NCBI GenBank assembly: GCA_945643635.1
Contig: CALZFC010000209.1
Location: 1-64,000, forward strand
Direction: 5' to 3'
DNA: 64,000 nt
Source of the DNA: Allodiplogaster sudhausi
Lineage: Eukaryota; Nematoda; Chromadorea; Rhabditida; Diplogasteridae
Shown: piece by piece, positions 10,166 to 22,400 of the stretch
Position numbering within the stretch: the stretch's first letter is position 1
How the letters are laid out: every line of letters begins with the position of its first letter
Program-made: the position numbers and the translations under genes
Notes under the pieces: generated by a model
What the model saw: the letters and a program-made list of their open reading frames with translations, nothing else
Databases searched by the model: none
What the model was told of the DNA's origin: nothing

Positions 10166-11927
10166 CGGTCGAGTTACCAAGTTAGGAGAAAGTTCTTCCA
10201 ATCGACATGCCTGTGGGGTAAACGTTCTCAAATTTTCCAGCGAATACGAATTTAATACTTTCCAGGTTCTTGCTTAAAGAATTTAGCCTGAAACTAGCCC
10301 GAAATTCTAGATTAAATTGCAATTTCATGGCCATCGGTCGAGTTACCAAGTTAGGAGAAAGTTCTTCCAATCGACATGCCTGTGGGGTAAACGTTCTCAA
10401 ATTTTCCAGCGAATACGAATTTAATACTTTCCAGGTTCTTGCTTAAAGAATTTAGCCTGAAACTAGCCCGAAATTCTAGATTAAATTGCAATTTCATGGC
10501 CATCGGTCGAGTTACCAAGTTAGGAGAAAGTTCTTCCAATCGACATGCCTGTGGGGTAAACGTTCTCAAATTTTCCAGCGAATACGAATTTAATACTTTC
10601 CAGGTTCTTGCTTAAAGAATTTAGCCTGAAACTAGCCCGAAATTCTAGATTAAATTGCAATTTCATGGCCATCGGTCGAGTTACCAAGTTAGGAGAAAGT
10701 TCTTCCAATCGACATGCCTGTGGGGTAAACGTTCTCAAATTTTCCAGCGAATACGAATTTAATACTTTCCAGGTTCTTGCTTAAAGAATTTAGCCTGAAA
10801 CTAGCCCGAAATTCTAGATTAAATTGCAATTTCATGGCCATCGGTCGAGTTACCAAGTTAGGAGAAAGTTCTTCCAATCGACATGCCTGTGGGGTAAACG
10901 TTCTCAAATTTTCCAGCGAATACGAATTTAATACTTTCCAGGTTCTTGCTTAAAGAATTTAGCCTGAAACTAGCCCGAAATTCTAGATTAAATTGCAATT
11001 TCATGGCCATCGGTCGAGTTACCAAGTTAGGAGAAAGTTCTTCCAATCGACATGCCTGTGGGGTAAACGTTCTCAAATTTTCCAGCGAATACGAATTTAA
11101 TACTTTCCAGGTTCTTGCTTAAAGAATTTAGCCTGAAACTAGCCCGAAATTCTAGATTAAATTGCAATTTCATGGCCATCGGTCGAGTTACCAAGTTAGG
11201 AGAAAGTTCTTCCAATCGACATGCCTGTGGGGTAAACGTTCTCAAATTTTCCAGCGAATACGAATTTAATACTTTCCAGGTTCTTGCTTAAAGAATTTAG
11301 CCTGAAACTAGCCCGAAATTCTAGATTAAATTGCAATTTCATGGCCATCGGTCGAGTTACCAAGTTAGGAGAAAGTTCTTCCAATCGACATGCCTGTGGG
11401 GTAAACGTTCTCAAATTTTCCAGCGAATACGAATTTAATACTTTCCAGGTTCTTGCTTAAAGAATTTAGCCTGAAACTAGCCCGAAATTCTAGATTAAAT
11501 TGCAATTTCATGGCCATCGGTCGAGTTACCAAGTTAGGAGAAAGTTCTTCCAATCGACATGCCTGTGGGGTAAACGTTCTCAAATTTTCCAGCGAATACG
11601 AATTTAATACTTTCCAGGTTCTTGCTTAAAGAATTTAGCCTGAAACTAGCCCGAAATTCTAGATTAAATTGCAATTTCATGGCCATCGGTCGAGTTACCA
11701 AGTTAGGAGAAAGTTCTTCCAATCGACATGCCTGTGGGGTAAACGTTCTCAAATTTTCCAGCGAATACGAATTTAATACTTTCCAGGTTCTTGCTTAAAG
11801 AATTTAGCCTGAAACTAGCCCGAAATTCTAGATTAAATTGCAATTTCATGGCCATCGGTCGAGTTACCAAGTTAGGAGAAAGTTCTTCCAATCGACATGC
11901 CTGTGGGGTAAACGTTCTCAAATTTTC

Positions 11928-13445
11928 CAGCGAATACGAATTTAATACTTTCCAGGTTCTTGCTTAAAGAATTTAACCTGAAACTAGCCCGAAATTCTAG
12001 ATTAAATTGCAATTTCATGGCCATCGGTCGAGTTACCGAGTTAGGAGAAAGTTCTTCCAATCGACATGCCTGTGGGTAAACGTTCTCAAATTTTCCAGCG
12101 AATACGAATTTAATACTTTCCAGGTTCTTGCTTAAAGAATTTAGCCTGAAACTAGCCCGAAATTCTAGATTAAATTGCAATTTCATGGCCATCGGTCGAG
12201 TTACCAAGTTAGGAGAAAGTTCTTCCAATCGACATGCCTGTGGGGTAAACGTTCTCAAATTTTTCCAGCGAATACGAATTTAATACTTTCCAGGTTCTTG
12301 CTTAAAGAATTTAGCCTGAAACTAGCCCGAAATTCTAGATTAAATTGCAATTTCATGGCCATCGGTCGAGTTACCAAGTTAGGAGAAAGTTCTTCCAATC
12401 GACATGCCTGTGGGGTAAACGTTCTCAAATTTTCCAGCGAATACGAATTTAATACTTTCCAGGTTCTTGCTTAAAGAATTTAGCCTGAAACTAGCCCGAA
12501 ATTCTAGATTAAATTGCAATTTCATGGCCATCGGTCGAGTTACCAAGTTAGGAGAAAGTTCTTCCAATCGACATGCCTGTGGGGTAAACGTTCTCAAATT
12601 TTCCAGCGAATACGAATTTAATACTTTCCAGGTTCTTGCTTAAAGAATTTAGCCTGAAACTAGCCCGAAATTCTAGATTAAATTGCAATTTCATGGCCAT
12701 CGGTCGAGTTACCAAGTTAGGAGAAAGTTCTTCCAATCGACATGCCTGTGGGGTAAACGTTCTCAAATTTTCAGCGAATACGAATTTAATACTTTCCAGG
12801 TTCTTGCTTAAAGAATTTAGCCTGAAACTAGCCCGAAATTCTAGATTAAATTGCAATTTCATGGCCATCGGTCGAGTTACCAAGTTAGGAGAAAGTTCTT
12901 CCAATCGACATGCCTGTGGGGTAAACGTTCTCAAATTTTTCAGCGAATACGAATTTAATACTTTCCAGGTTCTTGCTTAAAGAATTTAGCCTGAAACTAG
13001 CCCGAAATTCTAGATTAAATTGCAATTTCATGGCCATCGGTCGAGTTACCAAGTTAGGAGAAAGTTCTTCCAATCGACATGCCTGTGGGGTAAACGTTCT
13101 CAAATTTTCCAGCGAATACGAATTTAATACTTTCCAGGTTCTTGCTTAAAGAATTTAGCCTGAAACTAGCCCGAAATTCTAGATTAAATTGCAATTTCAT
13201 GGCCATCGGTCGAGTTACCAAGTAGGAGAAAGTTCTTCCAATCGACATGCCTGTGGGGTAAACGTTCTCAAATTTTTCAGCGAATACGAATTTAATACTT
13301 TCCAGGTTCTTGCTTAAAGAATTTACCTGAAACTAGCCCGAAATTCTAGATTAAATTGCAATTTCATGGCCATCGGTCGAGTTACCAAGTTAGGAGCAAG
13401 TTCTTCCAATCGACATGCCTGTGGGGTAAACGTTCTCAAATTTTC
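11928..13445. repeat. Variant-bearing island of 9 monomers inside the homogeneous core
   Basis: The length is 9 x 169 minus 3. Changes are G49A at 11976, A111G at 12038, GGGG to GGG at 12073-12075, one extra T at about 12264, CC to C at 12772, C169T at 12940 and 13277, one T lost at about 13223 (CAAGTAGG), one base lost at about 13325 (ATTTACCTG) and A121C at 13397. These kinds of change recur in the 1-7033 flank, yet the island is bounded on both sides by clean copies. Confidence 0.85.
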
Positions 13446-16400
13446 CAGCGAATACGAATTTAATACTTTCCAGGTTCTTGCTTAAAGAATTTAGCCTGAA
13501 ACTAGCCCGAAATTCTAGATTAAATTGCAATTTCATGGCCATCGGTCGAGTTACCAAGTTAGGAGAAAGTTCTTCCAATCGACATGCCTGTGGGGTAAAC
13601 GTTCTCAAATTTTCCAGCGAATACGAATTTAATACTTTCCAGGTTCTTGCTTAAAGAATTTAGCCTGAAACTAGCCCGAAATTCTAGATTAAATTGCAAT
13701 TTCATGGCCATCGGTCGAGTTACCAAGTTAGGAGAAAGTTCTTCCAATCGACATGCCTGTGGGGTAAACGTTCTCAAATTTTCCAGCGAATACGAATTTA
13801 ATACTTTCCAGGTTCTTGCTTAAAGAATTTAGCCTGAAACTAGCCCGAAATTCTAGATTAAATTGCAATTTCATGGCCATCGGTCGAGTTACCAAGTTAG
13901 GAGAAAGTTCTTCCAATCGACATGCCTGTGGGGTAAACGTTCTCAAATTTTCCAGCGAATACGAATTTAATACTTTCCAGGTTCTTGCTTAAAGAATTTA
14001 GCCTGAAACTAGCCCGAAATTCTAGATTAAATTGCAATTTCATGGCCATCGGTCGAGTTACCAAGTTAGGAGAAAGTTCTTCCAATCGACATGCCTGTGG
14101 GGTAAACGTTCTCAAATTTTCCAGCGAATACGAATTTAATACTTTCCAGGTTCTTGCTTAAAGAATTTAGCCTGAAACTAGCCCGAAATTCTAGATTAAA
14201 TTGCAATTTCATGGCCATCGGTCGAGTTACCAAGTTAGGAGAAAGTTCTTCCAATCGACATGCCTGTGGGGTAAACGTTCTCAAATTTTCCAGCGAATAC
14301 GAATTTAATACTTTCCAGGTTCTTGCTTAAAGAATTTAGCCTGAAACTAGCCCGAAATTCTAGATTAAATTGCAATTTCATGGCCATCGGTCGAGTTACC
14401 AAGTTAGGAGAAAGTTCTTCCAATCGACATGCCTGTGGGGTAAACGTTCTCAAATTTTCCAGCGAATACGAATTTAATACTTTCCAGGTTCTTGCTTAAA
14501 GAATTTAGCCTGAAACTAGCCCGAAATTCTAGATTAAATTGCAATTTCATGGCCATCGGTCGAGTTACCAAGTTAGGAGAAAGTTCTTCCAATCGACATG
14601 CCTGTGGGGTAAACGTTCTCAAATTTTCCAGCGAATACGAATTTAATACTTTCCAGGTTCTTGCTTAAAGAATTTAGCCTGAAACTAGCCCGAAATTCTA
14701 GATTAAATTGCAATTTCATGGCCATCGGTCGAGTTACCAAGTTAGGAGAAAGTTCTTCCAATCGACATGCCTGTGGGGTAAACGTTCTCAAATTTTCCAG
14801 CGAATACGAATTTAATACTTTCCAGGTTCTTGCTTAAAGAATTTAGCCTGAAACTAGCCCGAAATTCTAGATTAAATTGCAATTTCATGGCCATCGGTCG
14901 AGTTACCAAGTTAGGAGAAAGTTCTTCCAATCGACATGCCTGTGGGGTAAACGTTCTCAAATTTTCCAGCGAATACGAATTTAATACTTTCCAGGTTCTT
15001 GCTTAAAGAATTTAGCCTGAAACTAGCCCGAAATTCTAGATTAAATTGCAATTTCATGGCCATCGGTCGAGTTACCAAGTTAGGAGAAAGTTCTTCCAAT
15101 CGACATGCCTGTGGGGTAAACGTTCTCAAATTTTCCAGCGAATACGAATTTAATACTTTCCAGGTTCTTGCTTAAAGAATTTAGCCTGAAACTAGCCCGA
15201 AATTCTAGATTAAATTGCAATTTCATGGCCATCGGTCGAGTTACCAAGTTAGGAGAAAGTTCTTCCAATCGACATGCCTGTGGGGTAAACGTTCTCAAAT
15301 TTTCCAGCGAATACGAATTTAATACTTTCCAGGTTCTTGCTTAAAGAATTTAGCCTGAAACTAGCCCGAAATTCTAGATTAAATTGCAATTTCATGGCCA
15401 TCGGTCGAGTTACCAAGTTAGGAGAAAGTTCTTCCAATCGACATGCCTGTGGGGTAAACGTTCTCAAATTTTCCAGCGAATACGAATTTAATACTTTCCA
15501 GGTTCTTGCTTAAAGAATTTAGCCTGAAACTAGCCCGAAATTCTAGATTAAATTGCAATTTCATGGCCATCGGTCGAGTTACCAAGTTAGGAGAAAGTTC
15601 TTCCAATCGACATGCCTGTGGGGTAAACGTTCTCAAATTTTCCAGCGAATACGAATTTAATACTTTCCAGGTTCTTGCTTAAAGAATTTAGCCTGAAACT
15701 AGCCCGAAATTCTAGATTAAATTGCAATTTCATGGCCATCGGTCGAGTTACCAAGTTAGGAGAAAGTTCTTCCAATCGACATGCCTGTGGGGTAAACGTT
15801 CTCAAATTTTCCAGCGAATACGAATTTAATACTTTCCAGGTTCTTGCTTAAAGAATTTAGCCTGAAACTAGCCCGAAATTCTAGATTAAATTGCAATTTC
15901 ATGGCCATCGGTCGAGTTACCAAGTTAGGAGAAAGTTCTTCCAATCGACATGCCTGTGGGGTAAACGTTCTCAAATTTTCCAGCGAATACGAATTTAATA
16001 CTTTCCAGGTTCTTGCTTAAAGAATTTAGCCTGAAACTAGCCCGAAATTCTAGATTAAATTGCAATTTCATGGCCATCGGTCGAGTTACCAAGTTAGGAG
16101 AAAGTTCTTCCAATCGACATGCCTGTGGGGTAAACGTTCTCAAATTTTCCAGCGAATACGAATTTAATACTTTCCAGGTTCTTGCTTAAAGAATTTAGCC
16201 TGAAACTAGCCCGAAATTCTAGATTAAATTGCAATTTCATGGCCATCGGTCGAGTTACCAAGTTAGGAGAAAGTTCTTCCAATCGACATGCCTGTGGGGT
16301 AAACGTTCTCAAATTTTCCAGCGAATACGAATTTAATACTTTCCAGGTTCTTGCTTAAAGAATTTAGCCTGAAACTAGCCCGAAATTCTAGATTAAATTG

Positions 16401-19400
16401 CAATTTCATGGCCATCGGTCGAGTTACCAAGTTAGGAGAAAGTTCTTCCAATCGACATGCCTGTGGGGTAAACGTTCTCAAATTTTCAGCGAATACGAAT
16501 TTAATACTTTCCAGGTTCTTGCTTAAAGAATTTAGCCTGAAACTAGCCCGAAATTCTAGATTAAATTGCAATTTCATGGCCATCGGTCGAGTTACCAAGT
16601 TAGGAGAAAGTTCTTCCAATCGACATGCCTGTGGGGTAAACGTTCTCAAATTTTCCAGCGAATACGAATTTAATACTTTCCAGGTTCTTGCTTAAAGAAT
16701 TTAGCCTGAAACTAGCCCGAAATTCTAGATTAAATTGCAATTTCATGGCCATCGGTCGAGTTACCAAGTTAGGAGAAAGTTCTTCCAATCGACATGCCTG
16801 TGGGGTAAACGTTCTCAAATTTTCCAGCGAATACGAATTTAATACTTTCCAGGTTCTTGCTTAAAGAATTTAGCCTGAAACTAGCCCGAAATTCTAGATT
16901 AAATTGCAATTTCATGGCCATCGGTCGAGTTACCAAGTTAGGAGAAAGTTCTTCCAATCGACATGCCTGTGGGGTAAACGTTCTCAAATTTTCCAGCGAA
17001 TACGAATTTAATACTTTCCAGGTTCTTGCTTAAAGAATTTAGCCTGAAACTAGCCCGAAATTCTAGATTAAATTGCAATTTCATGGCCATCGGTCGAGTT
17101 ACCAAGTTAGGAGAAAGTTCTTCCAATCGACATGCCTGTGGGGTAAACGTTCTCAAATTTTCCAGCGAATACGAATTTAATACTTTCCAGGTTCTTGCTT
17201 AAAGAATTTAGCCTGAAACTAGCCCGAAATTCTAGATTAAATTGCAATTTCATGGCCATCGGTCGAGTTACCAAGTTAGGAGAAAGTTCTTCCAATCGAC
17301 ATGCCTGTGGGGTAAACGTTCTCAAATTTTCCAGCGAATACGAATTTAATACTTTCCAGGTTCTTGCTTAAAGAATTTAGCCTGAAACTAGCCCGAAATT
17401 CTAGATTAAATTGCAATTTCATGGCCATCGGTCGAGTTACCAAGTTAGGAGAAAGTTCTTCCAATCGACATGCCTGTGGGGTAAACGTTCTCAAATTTTC
17501 CAGCGAATACGAATTTAATACTTTCCAGGTTCTTGCTTAAAGAATTTAGCCTGAAACTAGCCCGAAATTCTAGATTAAATTGCAATTTCATGGCCATCGG
17601 TCGAGTTACCAAGTTAGGAGAAAGTTCTTCCAATCGACATGCCTGTGGGGTAAACGTTCTCAAATTTTCCAGCGAATACGAATTTAATACTTTCCAGGTT
17701 CTTGCTTAAAGAATTTAGCCTGAAACTAGCCCGAAATTCTAGATTAAATTGCAATTTCATGGCCATCGGTCGAGTTACCAAGTTAGGAGAAAGTTCTTCC
17801 AATCGACATGCCTGTGGGGTAAACGTTCTCAAATTTTCCAGCGAATACGAATTTAATACTTTCCAGGTTCTTGCTTAAAGAATTTAGCCTGAAACTAGCC
17901 CGAAATTCTAGATTAAATTGCAATTTCATGGCCATCGGTCGAGTTACCAAGTTAGGAGAAAGTTCTTCCAATCGACATGCCTGTGGGGTAAACGTTCTCA
18001 AATTTTCCAGCGAATACGAATTTAATACTTTCCAGGTTCTTGCTTAAAGAATTTAGCCTGAAACTAGCCCGAAATTCTAGATTAAATTGCAATTTCATGG
18101 CCATCGGTCGAGTTACCAAGTTAGGAGAAAGTTCTTCCAATCGACATGCCTGTGGGGTAAACGTTCTCAAATTTTCCAGCGAATACGAATTTAATACTTT
18201 CCAGGTTCTTGCTTAAAGAATTTAGCCTGAAACTAGCCCGAAATTCTAGATTAAATTGCAATTTCATGGCCATCGGTCGAGTTACCAAGTTAGGAGAAAG
18301 TTCTTCCAATCGACATGCCTGTGGGGTAAACGTTCTCAAATTTTCCAGCGAATACGAATTTAATACTTTCCAGGTTCTTGCTTAAAGAATTTAGCCTGAA
18401 ACTAGCCCGAAATTCTAGATTAAATTGCAATTTCATGGCCATCGGTCGAGTTACCAAGTTAGGAGAAAGTTCTTCCAATCGACATGCCTGTGGGGTAAAC
18501 GTTCTCAAATTTTCCAGCGAATACGAATTTAATACTTTCCAGGTTCTTGCTTAAAGAATTTAGCCTGAAACTAGCCCGAAATTCTAGATTAAATTGCAAT
18601 TTCATGGCCATCGGTCGAGTTACCAAGTTAGGAGAAAGTTCTTCCAATCGACATGCCTGTGGGGTAAACGTTCTCAAATTTTCCAGCGAATACGAATTTA
18701 ATACTTTCCAGGTTCTTGCTTAAAGAATTTAGCCTGAAACTAGCCCGAAATTCTAGATTAAATTGCAATTTCATGGCCATCGGTCGAGTTACCAAGTTAG
18801 GAGAAAGTTCTTCCAATCGACATGCCTGTGGGGTAAACGTTCTCAAATTTTCCAGCGAATACGAATTTAATACTTTCCAGGTTCTTGCTTAAAGAATTTA
18901 GCCTGAAACTAGCCCGAAATTCTAGATTAAATTGCAATTTCATGGCCATCGGTCGAGTTACCAAGTTAGGAGAAAGTTCTTCCAATCGACATGCCTGTGG
19001 GGTAAACGTTCTCAAATTTTCCAGCGAATACGAATTTAATACTTTCCAGGTTCTTGCTTAAAGAATTTAGCCTGAAACTAGCCCGAAATTCTAGATTAAA
19101 TTGCAATTTCATGGCCATCGGTCGAGTTACCAAGTTAGGAGAAAGTTCTTCCAATCGACATGCCTGTGGGGTAAACGTTCTCAAATTTTCCAGCGAATAC
19201 GAATTTAATACTTTCCAGGTTCTTGCTTAAAGAATTTAGCCTGAAACTAGCCCGAAATTCTAGATTAAATTGCAATTTCATGGCCATCGGTCGAGTTACC
19301 AAGTTAGGAGAAAGTTCTTCCAATCGACATGCCTGTGGGGTAAACGTTCTCAAATTTTCCAGCGAATACGAATTTAATACTTTCCAGGTTCTTGCTTAAA

Positions 19401-22400
19401 GAATTTAGCCTGAAACTAGCCCGAAATTCTAGATTAAATTGCAATTTCATGGCCATCGGTCGAGTTACCAAGTTAGGAGAAAGTTCTTCCAATCGACATG
19501 CCTGTGGGGTAAACGTTCTCAAATTTTCCAGCGAATACGAATTTAATACTTTCCAGGTTCTTGCTTAAAGAATTTAGCCTGAAACTAGCCCGAAATTCTA
19601 GATTAAATTGCAATTTCATGGCCATCGGTCGAGTTACCAAGTTAGGAGAAAGTTCTTCCAATCGACATGCCTGTGGGGTAAACGTTCTCAAATTTTCCAG
19701 CGAATACGAATTTAATACTTTCCAGGTTCTTGCTTAAAGAATTTAGCCTGAAACTAGCCCGAAATTCTAGATTAAATTGCAATTTCATGGCCATCGGTCG
19801 AGTTACCAAGTTAGGAGAAAGTTCTTCCAATCGACATGCCTGTGGGGTAAACGTTCTCAAATTTTCCAGCGAATACGAATTTAATACTTTCCAGGTTCTT
19901 GCTTAAAGAATTTAGCCTGAAACTAGCCCGAAATTCTAGATTAAATTGCAATTTCATGGCCATCGGTCGAGTTACCAAGTTAGGAGAAAGTTCTTCCAAT
20001 CGACATGCCTGTGGGGTAAACGTTCTCAAATTTTCCAGCGAATACGAATTTAATACTTTCCAGGTTCTTGCTTAAAGAATTTAGCCTGAAACTAGCCCGA
20101 AATTCTAGATTAAATTGCAATTTCATGGCCATCGGTCGAGTTACCAAGTTAGGAGAAAGTTCTTCCAATCGACATGCCTGTGGGGTAAACGTTCTCAAAT
20201 TTTCCAGCGAATACGAATTTAATACTTTCCAGGTTCTTGCTTAAAGAATTTAGCCTGAAACTAGCCCGAAATTCTAGATTAAATTGCAATTTCATGGCCA
20301 TCGGTCGAGTTACCAAGTTAGGAGAAAGTTCTTCCAATCGACATGCCTGTGGGGTAAACGTTCTCAAATTTTCCAGCGAATACGAATTTAATACTTTCCA
20401 GGTTCTTGCTTAAAGAATTTAGCCTGAAACTAGCCCGAAATTCTAGATTAAATTGCAATTTCATGGCCATCGGTCGAGTTACCAAGTTAGGAGAAAGTTC
20501 TTCCAATCGACATGCCTGTGGGGTAAACGTTCTCAAATTTTCCAGCGAATACGAATTTAATACTTTCCAGGTTCTTGCTTAAAGAATTTAGCCTGAAACT
20601 AGCCCGAAATTCTAGATTAAATTGCAATTTCATGGCCATCGGTCGAGTTACCAAGTTAGGAGAAAGTTCTTCCAATCGACATGCCTGTGGGGTAAACGTT
20701 CTCAAATTTTCCAGCGAATACGAATTTAATACTTTCCAGGTTCTTGCTTAAAGAATTTAGCCTGAAACTAGCCCGAAATTCTAGATTAAATTGCAATTTC
20801 ATGGCCATCGGTCGAGTTACCAAGTTAGGAGAAAGTTCTTCCAATCGACATGCCTGTGGGGTAAACGTTCTCAAATTTTCCAGCGAATACGAATTTAATA
20901 CTTTCCAGGTTCTTGCTTAAAGAATTTAGCCTGAAACTAGCCCGAAATTCTAGATTAAATTGCAATTTCATGGCCATCGGTCGAGTTACCAAGTTAGGAG
21001 AAAGTTCTTCCAATCGACATGCCTGTGGGGTAAACGTTCTCAAATTTTCCAGCGAATACGAATTTAATACTTTCCAGGTTCTTGCTTAAAGAATTTAGCC
21101 TGAAACTAGCCCGAAATTCTAGATTAAATTGCAATTTCATGGCCATCGGTCGAGTTACCAAGTTAGGAGAAAGTTCTTCCAATCGACATGCCTGTGGGGT
21201 AAACGTTCTCAAATTTTCCAGCGAATACGAATTTAATACTTTCCAGGTTCTTGCTTAAAGAATTTAGCCTGAAACTAGCCCGAAATTCTAGATTAAATTG
21301 CAATTTCATGGCCATCGGTCGAGTTACCAAGTTAGGAGAAAGTTCTTCCAATCGACATGCCTGTGGGGTAAACGTTCTCAAATTTTCCAGCGAATACGAA
21401 TTTAATACTTTCCAGGTTCTTGCTTAAAGAATTTAGCCTGAAACTAGCCCGAAATTCTAGATTAAATTGCAATTTCATGGCCATCGGTCGAGTTACCAAG
21501 TTAGGAGAAAGTTCTTCCAATCGACATGCCTGTGGGGTAAACGTTCTCAAATTTTCCAGCGAATACGAATTTAATACTTTCCAGGTTCTTGCTTAAAGAA
21601 TTTAGCCTGAAACTAGCCCGAAATTCTAGATTAAATTGCAATTTCATGGCCATCGGTCGAGTTACCAAGTTAGGAGAAAGTTCTTCCAATCGACATGCCT
21701 GTGGGGTAAACGTTCTCAAATTTTCCAGCGAATACGAATTTAATACTTTCCAGGTTCTTGCTTAAAGAATTTAGCCTGAAACTAGCCCGAAATTCTAGAT
21801 TAAATTGCAATTTCATGGCCATCGGTCGAGTTACCAAGTTAGGAGAAAGTTCTTCCAATCGACATGCCTGTGGGGTAAACGTTCTCAAATTTTCCAGCGA
21901 ATACGAATTTAATACTTTCCAGGTTCTTGCTTAAAGAATTTAGCCTGAAACTAGCCCGAAATTCTAGATTAAATTGCAATTTCATGGCCATCGGTCGAGT
22001 TACCAAGTTAGGAGAAAGTTCTTCCAATCGACATGCCTGTGGGGTAAACGTTCTCAAATTTTCCAGCGAATACGAATTTAATACTTTCCAGGTTCTTGCT
22101 TAAAGAATTTAGCCTGAAACTAGCCCGAAATTCTAGATTAAATTGCAATTTCATGGCCATCGGTCGAGTTACCAAGTTAGGAGAAAGTTCTTCCAATCGA
22201 CATGCCTGTGGGGTAAACGTTCTCAAATTTTCCAGCGAATACGAATTTAATACTTTCCAGGTTCTTGCTTAAAGAATTTAGCCTGAAACTAGCCCGAAAT
22301 TCTAGATTAAATTGCAATTTCATGGCCATCGGTCGAGTTACCAAGTTAGGAGAAAGTTCTTCCAATCGACATGCCTGTGGGGTAAACGTTCTCAAATTTT

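Larger units (their letters stand above)
10069..10237. repeat. Reference (consensus) monomer of the satellite
   Basis: This 169-bp copy is identical by eye to the great majority of copies from 13 to 64 kb, so it serves as the consensus. It contains 66 G+C (39%) and seven CpG dinucleotides. With about 34 C and 32 G, roughly 6.4 CpG are expected by chance, so CpG is not depleted. Internal direct repeats are weak: CGAAT occurs twice near the start (monomer 4-8 and 10-14), and GTTCT occurs three times (29-33, 124-128, 156-160). I see no clear sign that the 169-bp unit grew from a shorter tandem unit. The start point is arbitrary; it was chosen because the most frequent one-base variants fall at the junction just before CAGCG. 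Confidence 0.9.
7034..11927. repeat. Transition segment, 29 mostly consensus monomers
   Basis: The 4894 bp equal 29 x 169 minus 7. The seven missing bases can each be located: CC to C at the junctions at 7202 and 9395; GGGG to GGG at 7348-7350, 7685-7687 and 8191-8193; one A near 9433; and one G near 9655 (CATGCC). Substitutions are few: C51T/G49A just after 7078, G93A at 8137 and C169T at 8044. From about 9720 to 11927 the copies look identical. This is where the array passes from the noisy left flank to the homogenised core. Confidence 0.9.

Noticed and set aside
10167..10178. RNA polymerase III internal promoter (tRNA/SINE-derived satellite)
   Set aside because: GGTCGAGTTACC resembles a B box only loosely (a base is missing from GGTTCGA), and the upstream TAGCCTGAAAC does not fit an A box; no terminator T-run follows. 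I see no support for a tRNA origin.
10182..10186. Insect-type telomere repeat TTAGG
   Set aside because: TTAGG occurs once per monomer and never in tandem; it is a chance 5-mer, not a telomere or interstitial telomere tract.
10069..10237. CENP-B box
   Set aside because: The canonical pattern needs TTCG and CGGG at fixed spacing; on either strand the monomer has only isolated CCCG and CGAA pieces with the wrong spacing and a mismatched central base.
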